Source: Anseranas semipalmata
Lineage: Eukaryota > Chordata > Aves > Anseriformes > Anseranatidae
Assembly (NCBI GenBank): GCA_013399115.1
Contig: VXAA01000626.1
Span: 2,484 to 66,483 of the forward strand
Length of the DNA stretch: 64,000 nucleotides
Reading direction: 5' to 3'
In this document: piece after piece, positions 1 to 10,400 of the stretch
Position numbering within the stretch: the stretch's first letter is position 1
Layout: every line of letters begins with the position of its first letter
Notes under the pieces: model-generated
What the model was told of the DNA's origin: nothing
Databases searched by the model: none
The model's input: only the letters and a program-made list of their open reading frames with translations
Made by a program: the position numbers and the translations under genes

Positions 1-846
1 AAAGGGGGGGGGTGGGTGGGGGGGGGGGGCAGCACAAAGAGGCAGGGAGGCAGAGAGGGAAAAAGAAGGACGGGGAGCGGGACACCAGAATTGTCAGAGA
101 ACGAGAGGACAAGAGGGACAAGGAGGAGCGCCAAGATGGACAGCAAAGCATTAGGGACAGAATGAATTTAAGGAAACAGAAGATGAAGCAGGGGGAGAGA
201 CAGGGGGAGCCCATGAGGCAGGACAAAGACACGTAGGAATGGGGTGCAGAACAGAGGGATGGAGAGAAAAAGAGGGGGAAGGGGAGAGGGCAGCAGAAGG
301 CATAAATGGAGACAGGGAGGGAAAGGGGGAGGGGGAGCAGAGGAAGACAGGGACACGGAGCAGGACACAGGAATCGAGAGAGCGAGAGACAAGCGGGAAG
401 AAGGGCGGGGCAGTGGGATAGCAAAAGGAGCAAGGGCAGCAGTGAGCAGGACAGAGGGATCAACAGAGAAGAAAAAGAAGGAGAGGGAGAAGGAAGGAAG
501 GGAGGGAGGGAGAGAGGGAGGGAGGGAAAAGAAAAACAGGGACAAGGAGAACTAGGACAGGGAGCAGGACACAGGGATTGCCAGAAAAAAGAGCAGGATG
601 TAGGACAGAGAGGGGAAGAAAAGGAACAGGGATGGGCACCAGGAGAGAAAGGGAATCAGCAAAAACAGGGACAGGGGACAGGGCAGAGATGGAGCAAGAG
701 AGAGGAAGATGGCAGGCAAAACAAAGGGAATGGGAAAGAGGCAGGGCCAGGGAGCAGCAGGACAGAGGGATGGAGGAACAAAAAACAGCGATGGGCTGCA
801 GGACCAAGGAGGAGGGATTAAAAAACAACAAAAAACAGCAAAACAN

Positions 847-956
847 CAGAAGATGAAGCAGGGGGAGAGACAGGGGGAGCCCATGAGGCAGGACAAAGAC
901 ACGTAGGAATGGGGTGCAGAACAGAGGGATGGAGAGAAAAAGAGGGGGAAGGGGAG
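847..956 (+). repeat. 110-bp N-bounded copy of bases 177-286
   Basis: The block between the Ns at 846 and 957 is identical to 177-286 (offset 670). Being enclosed by Ns at both ends marks it as a misplaced contig fragment. Confidence 0.8.
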
Positions 957-2462
957 NTAAGGAAAAAAAAAGTGAGTGATACAGAGTGAGAAGAAAGGGA
1001 CAGGGAGCAACACAGAGATGGAGAATAATCAGGATAAGTAGCAGGACAGGGATGGTGACAGCAAAAAGAAACAGAGCAGGGCAGAGGGATGGAGAAAGAG
1101 CATGCAGTTGAGGGAATGGAGGGAGACATAAAACCTGGGACAGGGAGTGGGCCATACAGAGAGAGAAAAAGACACACATGCAACAGGACAGAGGGACAGA
1201 GAAATAAAGAGAGGAGTTGCAGATTGGGACAGACAAACAAAGGCAAGCACAGTGACTGTGTCTGCAAGACGGAGACAGAGAAAGAGAAAAGGAGCAGGGA
1301 ACAGGACAGGGAAAAAGAAAGGTGGAGGAAAGGGGGGCAACCGGCTGTTGCAGGTAGAGCAAGACATAGTAGGGCAGACAGCAAGACAGCAAGGAAAGCA
1401 GAAGAGGTTGGGAGAGGAAGCAGCACAGAAGACCAGTGAGCAGGAAAAGGACAGAGAGCAGGACACAGGGTTCCTCAGAGAAAGGGACACAGACAGGGAA
1501 CAGGACAGAGCGAAAAAGAGAGCAAGAAAAGGACAAGCATTAGGAAGAAGTGAAAGAAGCAAAAATATGGGGCAGGGAAGGAGAAGAGATGGAGGAAAAA
1601 ACTGGGATGCGCAGTAGGACAAAGATGGAGGGAAAAGGCAGACAGGGAAAGACAGAGGTAGGCAGAATAAGGGGGGATTGAGACAGGGACAGGCAGCAGG
1701 ACATACAGACAGAGAAAGAGCAGGCCAGGGAGCCAGGGAGAAAAAGGGGACAGGGAACAGGACAAAGCCACAGAGAGCACAAAGAAGGGGACAGCTGTCT
1801 GGACAGGGGGACAGAGAGAGAAGGACAAAAGGAAAAAGGAAGTAGGTAGGTAGCAAGACAGTGCAACAGACAGAGCGAGAGGGGAGACGCAGGATGCGAG
1901 AATACAGCAACACAGAGGTGAGGGGAGCAGAAAAAGTGAGAGAGATGGAAAGCAAGGGACAGGGAGAGGGATGGAGAGATGGGCACAACAAGAAAACCAC
2001 AGCCAAGGTTCTCTGCAGAGAAGAGGCAGAAAAGATGGATGAGGGAGCAGGGCAGAGGGACACAGACGAAAAAGGAAGAAAGAGAGAGGGAAGGAGGCAG
2101 AGAGAAGGGGGACTGGGAGCAGGGCTTACAGGCATAGAGGGAAGAAGGAGGAGGGGGAACAAGCCAGGACTGAGGGGGAAAAAAAAGAGAGGTTGCAGAT
2201 CAGAAGAAAGAGAAGGAAAAACAGCAGTGGGCTGCAGGACAGAGCGGGAGGAAGAGCAAAAGCAGCCAGGGAGCATGACAGATGCACACACAGAAGAAAA
2301 TAGGGCAAGTCAGTCAGACAGGAGGGTAGATTGAGAAACGATGAACAGGCAGCGGGACAGAGAGCTGTAAACACAAAGGACAGGGAGCAGAAGGAGGGCA
2401 GAGGGACAGCCAGAGGGAAAAGGGAGCAGGCCAGAGACAGAGAAGAAACAACCTGGGAAAGG

Positions 2463-3083
2463 TAGCAAGACAGAAAAAAAAAGGGACAGGGAGCAGGCTG
2501 GACAAAAAATAGTCTGATGGGGAGCAGGACATACAGACAGAGCAAACAAGAGGGACAGGGAAGAGAGATTCAGATCAGGTCAAAGAGTCAGATGAGGGCA
2601 AAACAGCAACAGGCTGAGAGGAGGCAGGGGATGGGGAGGAGTGGAGGATGCAGAGCAGAGCAAAGACAGCCTGGGATGCAGAAGAGGGGGAACATGGCCC
2701 CAAGGGCCCAGCACTTACCGCAGCTCCCGCTCTTGGCGCTGCTGGGAGGGAGGATTTTGCAGTTCAGACGCTNTAGCAAGACAGAAAAAAAAAGGGACAG
2801 GGAGCAGGCTGGACAAAAAATAGTCTGATGGGGAGCAGGACATACAGACAGAGCAAACAAGAGGGACAGGGAAGAGAGATTCAGATCAGGTCAAAGAGTC
2901 AGATGAGGGCAAAACAGCAACAGGCTGAGAGGAGGCAGGGGATGGGGAGGAGTGGAGGATGCAGAGCAGAGCAAAGACAGCCTGGGATGCAGAAGAGGGG
3001 GAACATGGCCCCAAGGGCCCAGCACTTACCGCAGCTCCCGCTCTTGGCGCTGCTGGGAGGGAGGATTTTGCAGTTCAGACGCT
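2463..3083 (+). repeat. exact 310-bp direct duplication split by one N
   Basis: Bases 2463-2772 recur at 2774-3083 (offset 311) with no difference that I can see. The copies are separated only by the N at 2773. This looks like two overlapping contig ends that were joined rather than merged, so the true sequence probably has one copy. Confidence 0.85.
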
Positions 3084-3090
3084 TCTTTCT

Positions 3091-5109
3091 TGCTCTCTCC
3101 CCCAGTTTCGTCCTCTGTAAGGATCCCGTCACTCAGCTGTCATCCACCGAAGAGAATACATTGGTGTCTTGCACACCTTATGTGGGCCAAAGCCCCGCCA
3201 ACCTCAGCCACAGTCGACTTTGACGTTCACAGGGGACGAAGGGACCACTTGGCCCTCAGCACCGGCCCCGGGAGAGGAAGGGAACAAGCCGCTGGTAGCG
3301 GCACTTCTTCCTGGAGCCCGTCCGAGGCTGGTATCCCTCCTCCTGTGCAAGTTTCAGGAGGCACCCCTCTATTGACTCTATTGGTCAATTAGGTCTGCCT
3401 TCTTCACATCCGGCCCTCTACAACTTGTCTACTGGTTCCCTGGGGCAGCTCTGACCCCAGCTGACCAGGAACATGGGGGAGCCGTCCCTCAGAAACCTCC
3501 CAGGGCAGGCATGCCCTGGCAGACATAGCCCCTTGCCTTGCCCTGGGGTCCCCGTCTCTCCACCTCCACAGGCACCCGGGGGCAGCAGCAGGCCACAGGA
3601 AATGCCCTGCTTCTGGCCGAAGCTCCTTCCCTGTCCTGCCACCCCCAGGACGGCCAGGAAACGCCCCTGAGCCTGCCACTGCCAAAGGATCTCACTCGCC
3701 TCACCACTGGCCCTGGACCGAGCCCGCAGGAACCGCAGGGAAACCGCACCTGGCAAGGTGCCACATGCTCCCGGCCACTGCGCATCTGCTGCAAGTGCGC
3801 GGCTGGAAACACCACCTGCTGAACCGGCACAGCAGGAACCGCACACAAGAGTGCACACAGCCAGCAGGAAACGGTGCCTCCCAGCATAGCTGTGCAGGCC
3901 CTGGCTGTGGGAAAGACTGCCCTGCAGCTGCCCATGGGTACGGACCCCAAATCTCAGATGGCTGCCCAGAAGCTGACTACCGCAACCAACATGGCTGCCT
4001 GGAAGCCTGGTGACTGAGGACTACAGTTCCTGGCATGCCTTGGGATATGGTGCTCTGGGACCCTGAGGGGACACATATACCACCTCCATCCAGGGTCTCC
4101 TGCCACGAGACCGGTAAGCACCACGGAGCTCAACCCCTAACACCGCCACATGCCAGATCCAGCCCCCGCCACTGCCCTTGATCAGGCCAGGGCCCTGATC
4201 ATCCCACCAGTGATTTCCCCAGGTGCCGCCATTCACGCAGCACCCCCATACACCCTTATCTGCTGTCCCCCTCCCCAAGTGTCTCACCAAGAGTGTCTCA
4301 CCAAGAGACACTCACCTCACCAAGTGTCTCCCCCTCACCAAGTGTCAGCAAGAGTGTCTCACCCTTCGCCCCATCCTGGGGCACCCCTGACCAACCTCGT
4401 TTGTGTCACTATGCCCCAGCGTCCCATCCCTCAGTTGTTGCCACCACTGCTAAGGAGAAACGCGCCCACGGTGCAGCCATATTGTGGTGACAAATGGCGC
4501 TACTGCGCGTGTACGGTGCCAAACGCTGCAGCACCACTCTTTTGTTTTTGGGCAGCTGTTGTGAGGGTGGTGGCACTCCTCCATGTGTGCCGTGCCAGCA
4601 CTGCATTACTCCATTTTGAGCACGACAGCAGCAGTGAGCTGCAAGCCTCTCACGCTACTTCCCCGCTCCTGAGAGGAAAAAAAGGACCCAGCCTTCCCTC
4701 CTATGCTCTCTCCATCCCCCACATGCGAAAATGAGAAGCATCCCCAGAGCTCCCCCACAACCGTCCCCAGTTCAGTTCCAACACAACTCCAGCCCCTCCC
4801 GCACTGCTCTGGCACTGCCTCACGCCTGCGCCACAGCCCCAAAGTGCCCACATCCCACGCCCCTCCCCAGGAGGCCCCTCAGGTCTCCCTCCAACACTTC
4901 CCAATGATGAGACTCGACACAGAGCTCCCCCAGCACCGGTCAGATGCATGAGCAGGGTGAGCGGTGCCACCCGACAGAACAGGAATGCAGGGCCACCTGA
5001 CTGCGCCCATCTGCGCTCTCGTCGGCAGGGCCTGCCCGCCACTGCTACGCTGTACCCGGGGCCCAGCTGCATGTTCGCGGCCACCACCTCCAGTCAAGAT
5101 CGCACACAA
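3091..5109. other. intergenic GC-richer region, no recognised gene
   Basis: Two kilobases between the purine array and the IQGAP1 3' end. No open frame resembles a known protein. Contents: a candidate splice donor near 3024, a reversed CCAAT box near 3380, promoter-like motifs at 3955-4500, and a short irregular repeat of GTGTCTCACCAAGA at about 4279-4365. In mammals CRTC3 is the next gene downstream of IQGAP1; I see no CRTC3 coding sequence here. Confidence 0.6.
3955..4500. promoter_or_regulatory. ZNF143/THAP11-type and YY1-type motif cluster
   Basis: Bases 4020-4042 follow the bipartite ZNF143 element: ACTACA, then GTTCC, then GCATGCCTTG, with two mismatches in the central CCCA part. YY1-like ATGGCTGC or ATGGCGC cores lie at 3955-3966, 3988-3999, 4473-4483 (minus strand) and 4491-4500. 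Such combinations mark TATA-less housekeeping promoters in vertebrates. No transcript can be tied to them from sequence alone. Confidence 0.35.
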
Positions 5110-7317
5110 CAGCCATGGAGACAAATGACTTTTTACTTAGATGCGAGTTACAAAGGCAAATTTTACCAGCAAAGAAAGACATGCCTTCTACATGTAGTTA
5201 CTCCAATCGTAAATACAACGGTGTAGTAAAGGAGTAAGCAAAGCTAAGCCACCAATAAATTATAAAATACACGTAACTCAGTGCTGAGACTGGATCTTTT
5301 AAGAGTTTTTCCTTTCAAAGAATACCTCTACAGTTCCATACTGTTACTCAGCTAAAATGAGTAGACTCCTTCCCCTTTTTAAGATTATTTTTAAACAACC
5401 AATTTGGTTTTTTCTTCAATTTTTGCCAAAAACCTGTTTTTGTCAATAGGTATAGGCAATAAGGCAAGTATTGCAAATCACTTGGTAAGGATGTTTTCCC
5501 TGATTAGTATAAGATCACTGCTAATACCTCATTACCTTGTCCCTGAATCTCACCTGGGTTGTACTTTAAAATGATTTGCCCGACATTGAAAAATATTCTG
5601 TGACTTGAGAGCTTGCAGAATACAGCTGCATTTTCTTAATAATATTTAATAATGTTCTACCATTATTCCCATCATCCCCACATCAAAGGAATGGAACTTT
5701 TAAGTCCTTCTATGATACAGCAAACTCAGAAGCAGCTAGAGAAAAATTAAGAATCAAGGCAAGACCTTTATCCCATTTCACACCTCTTCTTTAGATATCA
5801 GTGGAAATCCAGTTCCGAGGTCTCCCTCTTTCAGATGATCTACACTGTAAAGATCTATCTTGGGTTTGGTATGTAAGAAAAGGATTTTTTTGTTATTGGG
5901 TTGGACCCCACATGCACCAACATTAAAAGATGGATTTAATACAGTCTGGACATTAGCAGGTTGAAAGACATATTTGCTTATTAAAAGATTACAGAAAAGT
6001 TATCCTCAGGGATGTAACCATTTCAAATACCGTGAGTGGCTTTTATTAGCAAATATCTAAGCTGATGAACTAATGCAGTGTGGATCAGAGAAAGCAGTTC
6101 AGCTTAACTCAGTAATCTGAAAGAACAGCGAAAGTGACATACGAGTAAATTTGTAATAAAGAGATATGTCCCTTTTTAAAAAAAATGAAAATACTAAGAA
6201 AAAATGGTTAGAGTGTGGAAGAGGGGGCAAAGCAAACAATTAATTTAGGGTTGAGTTTATTTATTTATTTTAAGAGTCTCTGCATTTTTATTGGATCTAG
6301 CAGAACAGCCAGCACCACCACTGTGGTGAAAAATCCATCAAATAGTAAAAGAAATGGGGACTTCGGTAAAGCTAGAAAAATTTAACTTTTTAAAAGCTGA
6401 CCTATTTAAGATAGTTGTCTTCCCTTGACAAGTCTGCAGGTAGAGCCTAACATTTATTAAATCAGATAAAGATATACGGAACATTGCTCTAAACTGCAAA
6501 AAAAAAAAAAAAAATTACATCATCTTAAATCTTTGCAAGCAACACTAAAACCTAACATCTCAAGAATTTTTCATTTTCCCTCCCCAAAAGGCTTCTTTTC
6601 ATCCTTAAGCACTAGTAAATGGATTCCACAGTCCTTCTATGGCAGGGGCCATCTGTAAATTACTGCAGTGTCATTAAGAGAAACAAATGAAGAAAAATGA
6701 GACACTAAAGCTGTTCTATGTGTCTATAATACATAATCGTGAATAGTTCAGCAACCATTTGTGACACTTAATGAATCCCCAGACCCTGTGTGTTCTCAGC
6801 AATTGGCTGCTGCCATCAGCACCACAAGCTCACAAATGGGTTACCTGGACTTTGACCATTTTTTATTGCAGTCATTGCTATTAGAGAGTAATTGGAGTCT
6901 GAATACAATCTGTAACCCTTTTTTTGCCTTCAAGGGGCAAATTGCTCTACAGTGCCATCTCTCTCTTTGTACAAGCAACAAGAATTCAAGCCTTACAAAG
7001 CACATGATTAGGCAAATAAAGCACCCAGATGCCCTAAGTGTATTCTAATAATAGTTTAATCCCCAATGCCATATAAAAATACGTTTTCAGGGGACCTTGC
7101 AAGTTGAACATAAAGGTCATAAAGGTACAAGAAACCAACTCCCTGCAGACTCAGTCAGCACTGTCAATTCCCAAGAGGTTCTTAGTCCTTCGTCATAATA
7201 CATCTGATATATTTTAGCAAGGTATGGGCATATATTGATGCATAGCTAAGTCATTAGAAGGCATATATGCAGGTTTCTATTTATCTCCCCTTTCACAGAC
7301 TTGCCAGCAGAGGTCAG
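5110..7317 (-). other. IQGAP1: IQGAP1 3' untranslated region (end inferred)
   Basis: About 2.2 kb of AT-rich single-copy-looking DNA follows the stop codon. On the minus strand, three overlapping AATAAA signals lie at 6256-6269 and one more at 6287-6292, which would give a UTR of roughly 1.1 kb. A variant AGTAAA at 5132-5137 lies just before a sharp change to GC-richer DNA near 5110 and would give about 2.2 kb. A U18 run (plus-strand A at 6498-6515) would be in the RNA. The distal end is inference. Confidence 0.6.
6256..6292 (-). terminator. cluster of AATAAA polyadenylation signals
   Basis: The minus strand carries AATAAATAAATAAA (6256-6269) and AATAAA (6287-6292). This is a plausible proximal poly(A) site for IQGAP1, about 1.05 kb after the stop. 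Confidence 0.5.
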
Positions 7318-7431
7318 TTACTTCCCATAAAATTTCTTGTTCAGAAGAAAGATCAGAAGGTTAACATTTACTTTTGCTCTGTCAAACAACTTCATGACCG
7401 CAACGCCTTCATACTGCAGCTGCAAAAGATC
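7318..7431 (-). CDS. IQGAP1: IQGAP1 exon 38, coding part with stop codon
   Basis: 114 bases: 37 codons and a TAA stop at 7318-7320. It starts [20 protein letters not shown] and ends with the family terminus NKKFYGK. Acceptor GGTAG. This fixes the C-terminus of the protein. Confidence 0.97.
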   Translation of the reverse strand, partial: DLLQLQYEGVAVMKLFDRAKVNVNLLIFLLNKKFYGK

Positions 7432-10400
7432 CTACCAAAGAGAATACGTTTATGAGTGAGGAATCCTCAACAGCTTATTACTATAAAAGACCCTGTGATA
7501 CAGTAGGTTTTTGAGGAATATCTATCACAAAGTACATTTTATAAGCTAGAAAAACAAGCAAGCTAAAGATCCACTCATACTGCATGCAAAATAAGTCGCT
7601 CTAAGACTTTTCAGATCTTTGTTTTTTAATCTGTGCTTACAAAAAAAAATTACAAAAGGGCAGAAATAGAAGACAATTCCAAGAAAGCTGTATTTCAGAT
7701 CTAGACATCACCAGGCTTTTAATTTGCATAACAGCCATAAAGTTGTAATTTTTAGAAAGGGTCTCTCTTCCATGTTCCTAATCTTATTACCTACCCAGGA
7801 AACATTACAACATTCCACAGCATGGCTTTCTGAAAAGCTTATCTGCCACAGATCTCAGTGAGGTGGTTTAGAACACAGCAGTTTAAGTCAGAGAGAGAAA
7901 CGGCATCTCTGTTAGTACTAAAAGACGATGCTGATTCTGTTTCCTCAGTATTTATGCAGTATTTCTAGTTACATTTTCCTTTTGTCAGTGATGCACCTTA
8001 CAAAGCAGTAAGACTCCCTGCACTGATTCATCTCAGCAATGAATTTCTTTCAGCAGCTCCCACTCTTAAACAATATATATTGGAGAAGGTGTTCAGGTAG
8101 TGCTACCACAGGGAAATGCTGCATGTGTTCCGAAATCTGAACTTGGCTCCTGCGGCTGTCTAGCCTGGGTGACGCTGAAGTAAACATTATAAAGCTATTT
8201 CTACTGCTTCCTATAAACATTTTGGCAATGCAAGGGAAGCCATTGCTAATGCTATATTTGGATGAGCAATGGCAGTTTCTTCATTGCTCTCCTCTCAGAA
8301 CATCTGCTTTTTCCGCAAAGCGGTGTTAAAAAGACATGGCAGTATAGCAACACGCGTGCTTGAGGACCAAGCAACCTCAGGTAGCCACATGAATCAAGAA
8401 GTTTATGACCAGCTCCAGTGGATCAGAATTGTAATGAGCTACAGGAGTCCTTAGAGCACAGGTATGGGATGTGCAAGACAGCTGTCCTTCCCAGCAGGGA
8501 GTATGACACGGACTTATCTGGGTGCAGGGTGCTCCTACACACAATCTGTTTCAGGACCCCTGAGATATCCATGATTAACATACCTAATGATGCCTAGGGA
8601 CCTAGTTCTGGCAGACGCACAGATGTGGACAGAGATGCCAGACATAACAGTACTGGTGTGGGAAGAAGAATGGGGACCATTTGTGATAAGTTCAGTCTGT
8701 ATGCCTGTTCCGGTAGCCTTGTGTAAGTAAAGGCTGAGGACTTGTAAGAACTGGATAGCTAAAGAAACCAGTAGGTGCAGGGTGGCAGAAAGAATACCCG
8801 TAAGTGACAAGTAGCTGAAGTCAACACACCCAAGCCCAGCTGACTGCTGCCAGACTCCTGATCTTTCTGCTATAGCAGAAGGTTGTTGAAAGTGCACACG
8901 TATGTGTGTGTGTGTGTGTGTGTGTACACATGTAAGTGCAACTAGGAACACTGACTGAGATCAAGCTTTCATTAGAAAAGAAACAAATTGGTCTGAATTC
9001 CCCATTTGCATTACATCTGTTTCGCTTGCAAGAAATTGGCTGTTTTTGAGACAGTTTTTCACACTGTTCAGGCAGAAAATGTCATTAATATTTTGATAAA
9101 GAGTCTGGCAAGCAGAAGAGTTATTTCTGGTCATATACAGCCCATGGAACTCATATGCCATACACTGTCATTATTAAATAGGATAGTACTTACCTGATAA
9201 TGTAACATAAAGGTTTCCATCTGTACCCCCATGAATTTTGCTTTTACCTCAAAATCTCCTACTTCTTCTGTTGGACTGATTTCAAATATCACATTTTTAA
9301 ACCTGTGAATTTGAGAAATTAAAAACCACAGTTCATTACTGAATATGCAGTTCCTAATGACATAGGGAGAGAACATACCAGATTAAATCTGAAGATAAAT
9401 TTCTAAGAATTCTATTCTTAACTTCTAATTCTCTATCCCCATTTGGAATGAGACCATAAAAGCCAACCAGACACAGTACAACAACAAACGGAAGCCTAAC
9501 ATATTTTATGTCTGGTAGATCACATCTTCATGCAAGCACAGTACGAAATACGATAAGTTAGCCCATGCATATCAACAGCCTACTCCAGTGCATGCACATC
9601 CATACCCCATTTAGTGCACAGAGTACAAAATCATTCAGAGTTGGAAAAAATTCTAGTAACAGGCAGCTTCTCTATATCCTGCAAAACACAGACCGATTTC
9701 TCAAGGCTAACTAACTGCAGTTGAACAAACTCGGGCTAGCATTAAGTTGATTTTTCAGCAGTGAGAGTTATTAACCATAGTAGCAATTCACCCAAGGAGG
9801 TACACTTCCATGACTGGGGGTATGGGGCTGCATTGAGGAAGAGGGTGTCATCTTTAAATGCTGTTAAACTTCTCTACCAGAGATCTGCTCCTGTTTAACC
9901 AGAAATAAGAGAACTGCAAATTGATCAATATGTGAAGTTTCTTGGCCCTGTGCCAGCCTACATAGTCAAAACAATGTCTTCACCTTTAATAGCTAAGTCT
10001 GCCAACAATGCTAACCACAAGACAGTCTGTTACCAACTCAGACAAATCTCAGGATGAACAGAACACAAAGACTCCCTGCAGCCCCAAAAATGATTCTGTT
10101 CCTCAACTGTGAGCACCGAGACAAGTTATAAGAAAGAGAATGCAACATTCCCAGAAAAAAGAGGGAAATGGGTAAGCTATTTAGCTCTAACGGGTTTTAA
10201 AACAACACTCACTGGTTAACTTGCAAGTCCTCAATCTCTAAAAGCACTCCCTTCTCATGAAGTCGAGCTGCCGTATATTTTAGAGAAATCTTTTTACTAT
10301 TTTTGCCTTTCATCTCCCGAGGCTTCTTAGAGACCCTGGAAAAAAAAAATAGATGTTCAGTCAAATGAATAAAGAGAATTCAGACAACAAACATTTAACC

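Larger units (their letters stand above)
1..3090. repeat. purine-rich low-complexity tandem array
   Basis: About 2.7 kb of almost uninterrupted G+A on the plus strand, built from irregular repeats around the core GGGACAGGGAGCAGGACA and GCAGGACAGAGGGATGGA. Long open frames on both strands are composition artefacts (Arg/Glu/Gly/Lys-rich on plus, Ser/Leu/Pro/Cys-rich on minus), not genes. The first 30 bases are a G-rich run capable of a G-quadruplex. Single Ns at 846, 957 and 2773 and exact copies beside them show that assembly failed here. From about 2690 the sequence becomes more mixed. Confidence 0.85.

Noticed and set aside
1..2550. Many long open frames on both strands (up to 420 codons on the minus strand)
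   Set aside because: They follow from the purine-only composition and repeat structure: no known domain, extreme composition, overlapping frames, some across Ns.
3404..4734. Pro/Ala/Cys-rich open frames that could be the next gene
   Set aside because: No known protein similarity, overlapping frames on both strands, composition typical of GC-rich non-coding DNA.
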